From assembly GCA_000231825.2 (NCBI GenBank), contig JH720349.1, positions 389,763 through 453,762 on the forward strand: a stretch of DNA of 64,000 bases. The letters run 5' to 3'. This document shows positions 1-12,849 of this stretch, one piece after another (the first letter of the stretch is position 1; every line of letters begins with the position of its first letter). The position numbers and the translations under genes were made by a program. The notes below the pieces were generated by a model. That model was given only the letters and a program-made list of their open reading frames with translations, was not told the origin of the DNA and made no database searches. The stretch comes from Tetrahymena elliotti 4EA (lineage: Eukaryota; Ciliophora; Oligohymenophorea; Hymenostomatida; Tetrahymenidae).

Positions 1-3000
1 AATGAGAGTGAAAATCCTGAATTATTTACAGATCCTTTTTAACTTAAATAAGTGAAGGGATTTATTGTTTTGGAATATGATTTTTAAGAATGTAAATTTT
101 TTATTTGTCTTCAAAAATTTTTAATTTACTCAATTAAAATTTTAGACACAACAAGATTTTCAGTAGAATAAACAATCTCATAAGAATAAGTGATTAAATT
201 TGAAAGTTTTAAATTAGTTTTAAAAATATTTTTAAAAATTAAAAGTTGAATGGAATGAAATCTATTGTACTTTAAATGAATCATAAGCAGTAATTCTTTA
301 AGCTATTAGCTTAAAATTTATTTATTTTAAATTAAATAAGTTATGGATCTTATCAAGGCAGAGTTCATTCTCTATGTGAACAGCTAGTTTTATTATACAA
401 TTTAGAATAACTGTCACTAGATTTGAGGTTAAAAATAACATCAAAATTTTATTTTAACTAAATTTTTTAAAAATTAGGTCTTTAGCAATTAAATAGGAAG
501 GAACTTCAGAGTTAGGAAATTCTTTAGGATAATGTGGAAAACTAAAATCCTTGAAAATTCTTTTTTAGTAATTTCAATAATTGATATCCGTTATTTTAAA
601 TAAACTTTTAAAATATTAGGTCTAATCAAATAGAAAGTGATGGTTTGTAAGCCTTTCTATCAAAGCTAGATAAGCTTACCCTTTTGGAAGAGCTGATATT
701 ATTCTTAGGGTGAATATTTATTTCTTTTATTAAGAGATTAAATAAAATTAAATCTATTTTATTAAGAGATAAAATAAAATTATATTAAATATTATATTAA
801 GACATTGAATCAAATTATTGATTTTATAATAGTTGTACGAGATTGGATGTTGTTTCAGGATAATATATTGGATAATCATTAGCTAAATTTCCTAATTTAA
901 AAAAATTAGAATTGGATTTGATGTAAGATTGATTTTAAAATTAAAATGATTTATTTATTTTTTTTGTAAAGTTTAAATAAAATTCAATCTTAAGGATGTT
1001 TATCAATGACATTAGGAATACAAAAATGTGCTAAACTATAAAGTTTAACTTTAGAGTTAAGGTAATAAAATTTAGATAAATTATTTATATTAATTAAATT
1101 TAAAAAGAGGAAATTAAATTGAGTAAGATGGTCTTATGCATCTAGCTGGGGGTATATCTAAATGCTAACATCTATAACATCTTAATATTAAGTCAGAGTA
1201 AAGTTTTATATAAGTGATATAGAATATCTAACTAATTAATTTATTGACTTAAGTAAAAATAATATCTCAGGGTCCATAGAATACTTAGGATAAGGACTGT
1301 TTAAGCTAAAAAATTTAATAACCTTTAATCTGTCTTTAAAGTAGTTTTTTTTTTAATTTTATATTTATCTAAGGACTATCATATTTAAATATAGTAATAA
1401 TAAGATAAGTAAAGGTGTTTTCAAAGTTTTATAGGGATTGGCTTAATCTAAGTAAATCTCAGATATTTCTATCAAGCTATGGTAATTTATTTATTTTTCA
1501 AACTTTCTTCTAGTTTTTTTTTAGTGATAATAGTATAGCTTCTGAGTAAGAATAAGACCTTGGGTTTGAAAATCTCTAAAACCTAAAAAATTTTACTTTT
1601 TAAGTATCGTAAGATGAATTCTTATTTAAAAATGATCTAAAAAATAAATATTCAGAAATAATTAGCTTAGCTCAAACATCATAAAAGTTTTTGCAAAAGA
1701 AATATCTTTTTATAAAAATCTTTAAAAATTAGAATTAGATTTCAAGTAAATATTTAACAATTATTTATTTTGTGTTTTTCAATTCAAAAACATAAAATTT
1801 TTAAAAAAAGCTAAAATGTGTTAAATGGGGAAGCTTTTAATTATTTAAGTCAAGGAATATCTCAATTAAATTCTCTTATTTCTTTGAAATTATCACTGGA
1901 GTAATAAAATTTTTTATATTTTTCTTATAAAATCTCTTAAATTTGTTACAAAAGATCAAATTCTTTATATGGAGCAGAATTTTAGAGCAATTTTTTAGGT
2001 ATATAAGAACTTAAATAGCTAAGAGAATTAAAACTAGAATTAAGGTATGTTATAAAAAAATTTATTACAAATTGTTTCAATTTTAATTCGAAACAGCTCT
2101 AACAATTTAAGTCCTTAAGCAATTACTAGAATCAGTGAGGAAATATCGAGTTGTAGACAACTCTAAGAACTATTTCTTAAATTAAAGTATCTATCTTAAT
2201 CTAATATTTTCAATAAATATCTTAAAATAATTTAAATATATTAGCTAAATAAAAAGCTTTAATTCAGTTTTAGAAGTGTTCATAAATAATATAACTAAAT
2301 GCACTGAATTAAAAAAGTTTAGCCTGTCTTCAGTGTAATTAACCTTAAAAAGTCATTTTTGAAATAATTATAAATATTTTCTTATAGGAATAATGAAATC
2401 AATCCTTAGTAAGCTGAGTAGCTTGGATAAGGGATCTCCAAATTCTAAAAATTGGAAAACTTAACTGTGATTTTAAGGTACTTATTTATAACTCATTGTT
2501 TAAACAGCATTTTGTTTAAAAATTTTGTTCCAAATGTTTTTTCTATTTATTTTAAAAACATATTTTTTGTTAAATTAAAATTAAATTTTATTTGAAATTA
2601 GTCATAATTAAATAAATGGCAAGGGGTCAGATAAGTTTGTTGAAAATCTATCCTAATCTAAAACTATCAAAAAACTGGTTTTGCACTTAGAGTAATTTAT
2701 TCATTTATTAATCAATAATAAACAATATTTATTAAAAATAGTCATAATAATTGTAATTCTCCCCTTTATGCTCTCATAGAAAGTCTTCCAAACTTAAAGA
2801 CTTTGAGAAATTTGGTTTTAAATTTGGCGTAAATATAATTGAATTATTCTTATTCGGAAATTATTTTTTTTATTTATTGTTAGAGGTAATGAAACCTAGA
2901 ATCAAGATCCTACAGGTATAGCTACTTAATAACTTGTAAAAATACTTTAAAATTGTGAATCTCTTATTTATTTGGAATTAGTTTTACCTTCATATAGAAA

Positions 3001-5121
3001 AAAAAAATATTTATAAGATATTTTTAAAGCTAAAAGGCTAGTACGCCTAACAGGTATTTACTAGAAATGAAAAAATAAATCTATTTTATGTTCGTTCTCT
3101 TGTTTAATATTTATATTGCAAATTAGTATTAAGTTTATATGTGAATGAATCTATTTGTTTTTGTTGAATTTTTTACTTTGAATTAAATAAATACCTTTTT
3201 TTGATTGGTGATGAAAAATCTTCTAATCAGATAGAGAGTCTAATAAAAGCGATATATTTATTACTCATGTCAAATAATTCTTTATAAGATTTCAACAGAT
3301 AATTAATACCTTTTTCATTTTGATTAATAAAAATTGAGAGATTTATTTTCTCAAATAATATTTGATTATCAAAAATTGGGCAAGTTTATATCATCAAAAA
3401 CATAATCTCTTAAAAATGGGAAACAGGAATTCAGAGTAAAAAAAGGAAACCAATACAGCCTATTCAGCGCCTCAGAAAAACTACATTGACAAATAGTTCA
3501 AAGAAGGATTTAAGTAAATCGAGGCCGTAAATCTTATTCAGATAAATATATCCAACATAAATTAATTCATTATTTTTAGCTTAAAAAAGAAAATCCTAAA
3601 AAGCAATTGGAATTGAACTATTGGCAGTAATTAACTTCTCTATGAAATATTCAATTATAATAGATAAATTTAATCAAATAAAGAAGAATTTAAGCATTTA
3701 CTTCTTTTAAAAAACATTAATTTCCTCTAAAAAAGTTACGAAAAAAGCTTAGAATCTGTTCAATATTTTTGTGATGAATTAAGTAAATTAGTGAATTTGT
3801 AAAAATTAACACTAGACTTTAAGTAAGATTTTTTATTAAAAAGTGAGGATTTTAATGATTTTTATCATAGGTATTTTTAAATTGAAGGCCAAGCCCTTAA
3901 AATTATTTCTAATGCCTTAGCTGTGTGCAGGAATCTAACATATTTAGATTTAATGTTTTAGTAAATTGGATATTCTATATACAGAGATAGATAGATTCAA
4001 TTTTGCTTTTTTAATTATTTAATTAGGTAAAATTTGATAGATAGTTAATCATTAGAGGATTTAATAGAATAGTTAGCAAAATGTTAAAAGCTAGAAACAT
4101 TAAAGTTATACTTTGGGTATAATTCGACTTATTTACTCATATCTTAAATATTATTAAATTTATTTTTTATCAAATATTAGTTAAAATTTAATTTAAGATT
4201 TTCAGGCAAAAAATTTTGTAAAAACTCTTAAATGTCTTCCTAATCTCTAGGTCTTTGTTTTTATCCTAATGTAAATAATTTTGAATTCTTTTGTTATGTT
4301 TAAAATATTTTCATTAGAAATAATAATGTTACCTAAGAAGGAGTTACTAATATTTGTAAAGCTATATAAGAGTGCCCAAATATTACTTAATTACAATTAG
4401 GTTTAAGGTAAAAATCATTTTATAAGATAAGAATAAAAAATCCTAAACTAATTCTTTTTATTCCAGAAAAACATTTAACCTTTTTGAAAAAGATTCCATG
4501 GGTTTTAATTTTTAAGGATTCGGAAATATCTAAGAGATGACTCTCTTTCTGGAGTAAAATAAATATAAATTCTATTTTTTGAAGAGTTCAATTAAATTTT
4601 AAATAGTGAAAATACTGTCACTTTTTAGTAAGCACAGTGGCTGGGAGAAAATATTTCTAATTGTGCTAACTTGAGAATGTTAACTTTATCGTTAAAGTAA
4701 AAATTTGATTTTTTGAGTGGATGTGTTTTAATTAATTGATATTTTTAAAGCTAAAATTAGATCAATTTAAATGGGTCCATATCTGTAATTGAAGGATTAG
4801 GAAAATGCAGAAAGTTATAAAATTTAACTCTTAGAATTAGGTATTTTTTTGATTTAAAAGAACTTTTAATAAAAATAAATATATAAATTTTAAGCTCAAA
4901 TCCAAATATGGATGATCATTTGTATAAAATATCGAAATCCTTGAAACACTTAGATCAAGTTGCTCTCTTCGAAATAACATTTGGGTAAATTATTTTATTT
5001 TTATTTAAAATTTAAACTTTTTTCTTATTTTAAAAGAGTTAAAAAGAATACTAGACTTTATTAAAAAATCAAGATAGAGTTGTTTAAATAGAAAAGGTTA
5101 GCCAGATTTTGGTTATATTGA
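1..5121 (+). CDS. Leucine-rich-repeat protein, 5' end outside the window
   Basis: Short exons, each encoding one repeat of the form L-xx-C/L-xx-L-xx-L-x-L-x-L, are separated by GT...AG introns placed just after the last conserved leucines. Clear units: near 640-710 (DKLTLLEELILFLG), 860-925 (SLAKFPNLKKLELDL), 985-1062 (LGIQKCAKLQSLTLELR), 2000-2045 (ELKQLRELKLELR), 2780-2828 (SLPNLKTLRNLVLNL), 4035-4119 (LAKCQKLETLKLYFG) and 4770-4842 (GLGKCRKLQNLTLRIR). I count about 15-17. The last exon (about 5037-5121) ends at TGA 5119-5121 after a basic tail. LRR domains act as protein-binding scaffolds; no catalytic domain is visible in the part present. The start and any N-terminal domain lie left of the window. 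Some exons near 1-600 and 3000-3700 could not be joined, so the exon map is incomplete. Coding throughout is much more likely than decay, because each unit keeps its reading frame and donor. Confidence 0.7.
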
Positions 5122-5768
5122 ATCATTTAATTTGTTGTATTATCATATCAAAAAATATATTTTTAATTGAGCTTCATTTAAAAAATGAAATAATTAAAAT
5201 TATTTAAAGTAGTTTTTTCTTGATTTTAAATAAGTTCATATTTTTATTGAAATAATTTTAAAAATTAAATTTAAGCAAACCTAATTCAATTGATCAAATA
5301 TTTAGATTAATAATTTCAATAAATGTGCTTGTTTGTTTGATACAAGAATTAAAAGATTTAATTTCTTGAAAAATATAAATAAATTGTTTAATGTTAAATT
5401 TCTTCTACTGTGGCAGGTTAATAATTTTTTTTTCAGGCTTGCAGAAATTCTTTGTTTAAATATTATTGCATGAAGTGTAATATATTATTTATATTCACAA
5501 AAGAAAATTAAAAATGAAATTGTTAGATAAAAATATTTGTATCTTAAAATCCACTGAATTTTATGTAATTGGTGTTATTTATAATATAAATAAACTAATA
5601 TTTTTTTGCTTTTTATGATTAACCAAATTAATAATTATTATTTTGCAGATTACTGTAAACTAAAATAGACCTAAGAAAATAAATAATAGATAAATATATT
5701 AGGAAAAAAAAAATATTCTTTCTACAAACACTTATTATATCAAACATTACTAAAAATCACTTTTTTTG
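5122..5768. other. Intergenic, AT-rich
   Basis: About 650 bases between two genes on the same strand. It holds A/T runs only, and I see no open coding stretch under the ciliate code, no RNA gene and no repeat. It should contain the 3' UTR of the LRR gene and the promoter of the next gene. Confidence 0.6.
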
Positions 5769-8144
5769 ATGGGTGATGAGGCAAAGAATAATAGGTATTC
5801 TGATTTGCAGTGGGATGATGATGATATTCCTATGAACGCTGATATAAATACTTTGAAATAATTAGGAGAAGCACTATAAAAAAAACAAGATGTTAATTAT
5901 AAGTAAGTAAGCGAAGAATTAAAGTAGTTTATGGAAGACTCTCCTTGTGTTATATAGAAATGTGATTCTAAATAGCAAAAAGATTTTGTTAGACTAACAA
6001 AATTTAATGATTCTGGTTATAAAAACAATAAAATTGATAGTAGTATGGCTAAATATATAGATAACAATATTATTGCAACACCAAATTAGAGGCTTATTAA
6101 GTTGTAAATTCTTAAGAAGAACAACACAAATGATAATTATTTTAGGGAATAATGCACGGACAGAGTTTTTGATCATTCAGAAAAGAGGATTAGAGGATCT
6201 AATTCCAGTAGAAGTACTTTAATTAGTATTATGAATAAATAGAATTCTTTTTTAGATAAAACTAGAGTTCTTAACAATAACAATAATCGCAGTGGTGAGT
6301 TATAGCAGGATATTTAAACACTTATTGAAGAAGAAAGATAATATGAAAAATTTAAAGAAAGATAACCTATTGTGAGCTAAACTGAGCATATGATAAGTAG
6401 TAGAGAAAGATCTTTACAACGCACCATTTCGTTGAAAATTAGATAAGAAGAATAAGCTGCAAATGCAGAGAAACAAGCTATGTAAGCAGAAGCAGCTTCT
6501 GAATTTAAGAAAAAAATTAATATGGCATTAAACAAAAAAAATAGAGACTTTATTAGATAATTTACCAAAATGAAAAATGAAAATAAGTCAAAACAATCTG
6601 AGATTTATTAAAAAATATTAGATTTCTATCAGTAAAAGAATAAAATTGATCCAACTGAAGTATAATTATATTAAGATATTTACAATAGTCATTAAAAGGC
6701 AGCACGAGAGTTTATTCAATAAATTAGGAATACAGGTTAAAAATAGGATCAAAACTTAAAGTAATATTAGATTCTAAATAACTCACTTTAAACGAAGTCA
6801 GCTAGAGTTTGTTTGAGTGCACAATCTCAAAGAAGGATTGAATCTTAGTAATAGTTATCTTAAAGATAAGGAAAATTAGAGGGTAGAAAAAGGATTAATA
6901 CCTAAGTAACACCTTTTGAGTATTAAGAGTAGAGGTATTTAAATATAAGTTAATAAGAATAAGATAGTTCGTAGGTGAACTAAAGCTAGCAATTGCAGAG
7001 TATATAGAAAGCACACTCTTATTCTGTTTAGAATATGAAATCAATGCTTTAAAACAGTTAACAGAATATTTATGTAGAGAATTCATTGTATGAATAGGAT
7101 TAGTTTATGAAATAAAATAGCAATCATATTGATAATTTTATAAACTAAAAGCTTAATAGAAAGATTTTATCTACCCTTAGGATGTAAAAGGAGCAAAATA
7201 GCTCTTAAAATTAGAAAAATACTGCTAATAATGTAAGTTATACATAGCCATTTTAAATACCTCCATAAAATGAAGGTAGAGCTAAATTAAAGCAAGATAG
7301 TGAAACTTAAACTACCTTACCCTATAAAATGAGATCTAAAACTCGGAGTCCTATAAAAATTAATAGGAATACTGTGGTTGATTAATACTAAATAATTGCT
7401 AAGCCACTAGAAATGATTTTACACAATAGGTCTAATACTAACTCTCCAATAGAATTAAAATCTATGTTAAAAGAATAAGATAAATGTGAAACTTTCGAAA
7501 TAGAATCCCCCTCAAATCAGTAAAGTGAAAAATAAAAATAATTTAGACAGCAAAGATAAAAGGCAAATAGTAAACATATAAGCAGTTCCCATTCATTTTT
7601 AGCTAACATGTTCTCAAACTAAAAAAAAATAGCTGAATAATAATAAATTTAATTTAAACATTCTGATTTATAAAATGGAGGTCCTTTAAACAATAATAAC
7701 AATTTACCATCAAATCTTCTTCTTTAATAAAATAAAACTTAATCTAAAGTTCCAAATAAAAAAGGATCAATGATTCTAAATAAAGACACGTAAGGAGATA
7801 ATTTAAGTGACAATGAAAATATTGTCAAATCCAGCCCAAGTTCAGCTAGAAATAATAAATTTAGGCCAGATGTTTTATCTTTTAATTTATTTTAGTAGAT
7901 TCATTAAAATCAGCATAATTAAAAGTAAAATCAGCTTAAAAACATATAAAAACAGCCACCTGATCAATCATAATTTAATGATTTAATAGGCTTAAATACT
8001 AACTTAATAAAATAAAACTACTCATTATAAAACAATAAACTAAGTGTATCTCTCAAAAACAAATTCTAAAATAAAAATAATAATGTTTCATCTCTTAGCT
8101 CTAAACTATTTACATAAATTAAAGAAAGAATTTTCATGAGCTGA
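5769..8144 (+). CDS. Q/N-rich coiled-coil protein of unknown function (791 aa)
   Basis: One uninterrupted ciliate-code frame of 792 codons from ATG 5769 to TGA 8142-8144, with no intron. The ATG follows a T-rich leader and is the first in frame. The N-terminus is acidic (MGDEAKNNRYSDLQWDDDD). Residues of about 200-310 are highly charged and rich in K, E, Q and A (for example EEQAANAEKQAMQAEAA and then INMALNKKNRDFIRQFTK), which suggests a coiled coil. The remainder is low-complexity Q, N and S with scattered basic patches such as KMRSKTRSPIKINR. There is no signal peptide or membrane segment. I recognise no family. Very many glutamines are encoded by TAA or TAG, typical of ordinary Tetrahymena genes. 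A cytoskeletal or basal-body-associated role is possible but would be a guess. Confidence 0.85.
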
Positions 8145-9195
8145 TATGGATGTATCTATAATACTTTTTTCAGCTAAAATAAGATAAATATATATTATGG
8201 TAAATCAGAATATTTATCTATATAAATCTTGAACTAATTTAATTAATGCAATATTCTATTTTAATTTTTCCTAAAAGCTCAATGTTAACTTAAATTAATA
8301 TTTAGAGGTTTTTTTTACTACTTACTTTATTTGTTATATTTATAAATTTGTTTATCTTTTACTTACTTCAAAATTCAACAAAATATTTCAAACTTTTAGA
8401 TTTTTAAGAAATAAAATTCGTATTTTTAAAGTTGATTAACTTAGCAATTAAAATTTATATACCAAAATTGTTGAGAATAAAACAATCTAAAGAAATTTTA
8501 ACATTTTTGAAATATGTTTATTTTTATTTGATATTTGTTGTTTAAGTATTTTTTAATAAAATAAGATGGTTTATCTTTAAATAAATCGAAAAATATTTGA
8601 AAATAAAACTAAAACTACTTTATCTTATTTAAATTTGCTCAAATTATTTCTAAAAATCATAGAATACTTATGATTGATAATTAAGAAACATATTGAAATC
8701 TTAATAAGTTTTAAATAAGGCGATGTTTGTATTTTATTTCATAATAATTGACAAAATTTAAATAAGGCGATGTTTGTATTTTATTTCATAATAATTGACA
8801 AAATTTAAATAAGGCGATGTTTGTATTTTATTTCATAATAATTGACAAAAAAAATAACAATTTTAAAAATAAAATTTAAAACGTTTATTTAAATAAAGCT
8901 ATAACTCACTTTTTAAAGTTACTCATACTAATGATTTTAAAAGATAGAATATATATTTTGAATTTGAAGTTTTCTGCTTGGTATATTATTTTATTAATTT
9001 ATTTGTATATTGAATTGTTAATAAATTAATAAATAATAATTCATAACTGTTCTATTTTACTTTCATTATCAAAAATCTTTTTTCAAGGATTTTTTAATTT
9101 ATTTTTAATCATTTGTATTAATATAATTAAAAGCAATAGTACAAATTTTATAGCTAAAATTTAAGTAAATTAATAGAATTTAGCAAGTATCAAAG
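8145..9195. other. Intergenic with a short tandem repeat
   Basis: About 1 kb of AT-rich DNA between two plus-strand genes. Apart from the 47 bp triplicate at 8710-8850 it holds only A/T-rich simple sequence. No coding frame or RNA gene is visible. Confidence 0.6.
8710..8850. repeat. 47 bp unit, three essentially perfect copies in tandem
   Basis: The core 'aaggcgatgtttgtatttta' recurs with the GGCG at 8719, 8766 and 8813, so the period is exactly 47. The three copies are identical as far as I can read, 141 bases in all. Each carries a GC dinucleotide pair in otherwise A/T sequence. Perfect identity suggests recent expansion. It lies 350-490 bases upstream of the enolase-like gene. Confidence 0.95.
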
Positions 9196-11408
9196 ATGTC
9201 TTCTTCTCCTTATTTAAGCTAAGAGCTTAAGGATTACATGAAATAAAATAATGTATGAAAATTTTATAATATAAATATAGTAGAATATGAAAAATAATTC
9301 AATCATAAATTAACCTAATATCAAATTATAATAAGATTGAGGAAACTTTATCTAAGATTGTTAATTAGCTTCTACGTGGGAAATATTCTGATCCTTATGC
9401 ATTTATGATGAATGAATTTGGGAAGGTTTTTATTTTTTAGCATAGCAATTAGATTAAAAAAATATTTTAATTTTATGAAAAGCTTGCTAAAAATGATATC
9501 ACTATTCTCTCAGTTGTTCCATATCAAGTACTAAATTCAAACAGCTTGCCTTCAATAAAAGTACACAATATTGCTCTAAAGATATTTATAATGAAAAATA
9601 TTTGATGTTAATAAAAATAGCTATAATATGCAGTTGAATATAAGTAAAAAGAATACAAAATCGAAACATCTTTTTAGTTTGGCCAAGCTTCAGAAACAGT
9701 AGTACCTCTATAGTAAATACAATACAATAAAAGGCTTTATTAAATATTTAAATTCTTTAATTTTTTATTATTTAGTGATAATGTGAATGAAGTAGATAGT
9801 GGAAAAGGTGTTAATAATGCTTTAGAATTTATTTAAAAGTAAAAATATTTATTGCATGGAAATGGAAATACTTTGAAATTTAATATTCTATTTGAATATA
9901 AAATAGTAAAATAAACCCAATATTGAATTAGAAAAGTGCAAGGGATTAAAAATAGATCGATGAATAACTTATGTAGCTTTATGAAGCTAATGAAAAAGTA
10001 AGGATTAATTATATAATAGATGATACAAAAATAATTACAATTTTATAATAGAAAGGTATTAATGCTATTCAAACAGTCTCTTATAGCTTAAATTAGGTTA
10101 TTTCTTAAGTTGAAAAAATATAACCTTATGAAGTGATTAGATAGTTAAGTGGTTTTGAAGGTGAAACATAGCATCCTAAAATATTAGTCAATCTTTTGTA
10201 AGGTAGCAAACTTGTTGGAGTTAAATGTAAGATTTATAAATTCTTACTGATTGTTGAGAAGTATGAAAGTGGAAAATAGCTTCTTGATATAGTAAGCTAG
10301 ATAACTGGTAATATTAAAAAGACTATCACTACTGGTAAATTAGGAGAAGCAGCTTTGAAATATCACACAGATGGTACTTTTATAGTTACAGTAGATTCCA
10401 TTAATGATAATATGAAGATGATTGAGGAGGCAATTAACAAGACTCCATACAAAGATCATGTTTATGTTGGTCTTAATCTTATGGCAGATAATCTTTACCT
10501 TCCAGATAAAAAACTATATGAACTCGAAAATCCAAAGCAACTTATGGATCCTGTCTAGTTAGTAATATGTTTAATTTTTGCTAATCTTTATAAAATGTAT
10601 TCTTTTTAAAACAAAGGCTGATTTTTTACTAAAATTGTGCACTGATAAGCCAAGTAAATATTTATTGCAATAAAGAACACTTAATAATAAAATCATTTAA
10701 ATTTTAAGTCATAAAGTTTATTTAAGATCCCATTAAAAGTGATGATTTGGATGGATGGAGTAAATTTATGGTAAGCAACCAAGATTTCAATTTTTTAAAA
10801 ATATGTATTCATTTATTATAAAAATAGGGTAAATTTTAAGGAAAAAACATCTAAATTGCAAGCAGCTTCTTGTATTCAAGCATTAATAAGATTAAAGAAA
10901 CCAGCATAGAATCTGATAAAGATTCTAACCCATGTAATTAATTATATTTGAATATTCAACTGTATGATTTATATTTTATGAAAAGAAATATCTTAAACTG
11001 AAATAAATTCAGCTAATGCAAAAAAGTTTGATCTACATTGTGCCCATTACAGACCATTTGAATTCCCTACTCTTAGTGCCTTCTTGGATGTAGCTAAAAT
11101 TTCCATAAACAAAGTAATTTATTTTCATCTGGGATATTTATTAAGTATTTATAAATAGAAAAATAGTACAGCAGTTATTATTTAAGAAAATTTAGAAGAA
11201 TTTACTGACACATCTATTGTAGATTTAGCTGTAAAAATATTAAATTAAAAATGTAAAATAAAAAATTATTATATTTGTAAAAATTTAGTTTGGCTTGAAG
11301 AATTGCTGGTTGAATTTAGTTTCTCCTTTTAAGTTAGAAAGAATGCTAAAATACAATAGGATTATTGAAATATTAGAATTAGAAAAAATAAAGAATAAGT
11401 CTAATTGA
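9196..11408 (+). CDS. ENO4-like: Enolase-like protein, ENO4 type, probable pseudoenzyme (538 aa)
   Basis: Eleven exons give one consistent frame of 539 codons: 9196-9252, 9336-9560, 9621-9712, 9776-9838, 9907-10561, 10617-10653, 10709-10770, 10828-10933, 10986-11113, 11159-11230 and 11289-11408. The N-terminal ~50 residues (ELKDYMKQNNIEETLSKIV, then LLRGKYSDPYAFM) look like a DPY30/RIIa-type docking helix pair, as found ahead of the enolase fold in vertebrate ENO4. Enolase landmarks follow in order: DSGKGVNNALEFI, VGLNLMADNLYLPDKKLYEL, VIKFIQDPIKSDD and ERMLKYNRIIEILELEK. At three positions where enolases keep magnesium ligands or catalytic residues the sequence differs: N for D in VGLN, Q for E in FIQDP, and no SH-R-S-G-E motif in exon 10. 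Loss of 2-phosphoglycerate dehydration activity is therefore inferred. Mammalian ENO4 is a sperm-flagellum protein, so a ciliary role is plausible here. Confidence 0.85.
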
Positions 11409-12849
11409 GCTCAAAATACATTTATTATTAATCATATTCATATCAATACTTCACTGCCTGCTTGTTTTCATTTTTAAAGCCTGCTCTTTAAATCCAAAAA
11501 TACTCTAATCTAATCTAATTCAATTAAATAAATATTTATTATTAATTTTTCATTTTTAAATCCTATTTTTTACAAATAATTTTTACAAAAAAATAATACA
11601 AAAATCTCTAGTTGACCTAAAAAAAAGTACGTTCATCACTCACTCATTAATCTTAATTTATTTTGATATCTTAAATATTTAGGGTTTAAAAAATTTTGGT
11701 AAAAATGAATAAAACTATATAATTATTCTAACTAATTATTTTTACATTTCTATCGAATATTTTTAAAAGAATTTCATAAGTAAGTAGTTAAATCAATCAT
11801 TTTTAGGAAAGAATTTCAATAATTAAATCAAATTAAATCTATTAAAATAATTGTTGAAATTTATTTGATGATTAAAATGAAATTTTTTAAAATTAATAAC
11901 CTAAATTTTGTATCAGATTATTTGATTTAACACTATTTATTTTAAATAAAATATTTTAAAATTATTTTAAAAGTGATATTGAATTTAAAACATAAATACT
12001 TAAAATACTCATTAAAAGAAATTATTGTAATATTTGAAAGAAAATATTAATTTTATTTTTATTAGGCTTACTTATTCTCTTCTAATAACTAATTCTTTTA
12101 GACAAAATAAAATATCTTCTTTTATCAAAATGTACAATAAAAATAATTCTTGTTGGCAGAATTTAATATAATAAATATATAAAATTTTTTAAATTTAAAT
12201 CTAATATAATATAATAATTAATTCTTCTTTATAATATATATTAATTAGTGGGTTAATACCCTATAATACCTACTCTTTTTTAGTGTTGGTTGGGAGTTTT
12301 TTCTGATTAATTAGCATCCACCATTATTAATTCAACAACATTTTAATAAAAAGAATTTATTATAAGAATTATTATAATAAAATGATAAGAAAATATAATT
12401 TTTTCTTTCATGTTATTTTAAAATTAAAAGGGATTGAACATTGATGCTATATCAATGGTATTCTTTTGAATTATTTGATTTGATTTTAGGGATGATAATT
12501 AAGTGCAATATAATGGCAATGAATAATTATTAACTTTGAATAGCAAATATAAAGAATGAATTGAACTGGGTGATGTTGGCTTGTAAGATATAAATGAAGG
12601 AAGAAGGAGGAAGAGAAGATGGGAAAGAAAAGAAATGTAAAACTATTAAAGATAAATAAGAAAAAGAATGTGAAAAAATAACAAAAATAAGGCAAACAGG
12701 TTTAAAGTTAAGGGATTAAAATTTTAGTACTGCGGAATTTAGAGAGGATAAACAATCGGAAGTATAAAGATATTAATTAAAACTTAGATAATTAAATTCA
12801 GAAAAGAATCCTTAATACAAGAAAAAAACATATAACAAAATTATCAAAA
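11409..12849. other. Intergenic, upstream region of the P2 gene
   Basis: About 1.4 kb of AT-rich DNA. The last ~370 bases (12480-12849) are purine-rich on the plus strand and probably include the P2 promoter and leader. The minus-strand frame that appears open there is just the reverse of that purine-rich stretch. A short less-AT-rich patch at about 12248-12302 (gtgggttaataccctataat) is unexplained. I see no tRNA or other RNA fold I could defend. Confidence 0.5.

Noticed and set aside
5122..5170. Alternative end of the LRR gene at TGA 5168-5170
   Set aside because: It needs an acceptor that does not restore phase with the preceding exon; the in-phase acceptor gives the stop at 5119-5121.
9424..9438. 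Tiny 15 bp intron 'gtttttattttttag' in the enolase-like gene
   Set aside because: Too short to splice and the frame stays open without removing it.
10355..10558. Stand-alone 67-residue gene
   Set aside because: It is part of exon 5 of the enolase-like gene, limited only by reading TAG as stop.
12248..12302. Possible tRNA or small RNA gene at the less-AT-rich patch
   Set aside because: No cloverleaf, no anticodon stem and no B-box-like sequence could be found.
12486..12695. Minus-strand phenylalanine-rich frame
   Set aside because: Reverse of a purine-rich stretch upstream of P2; composition explains it.
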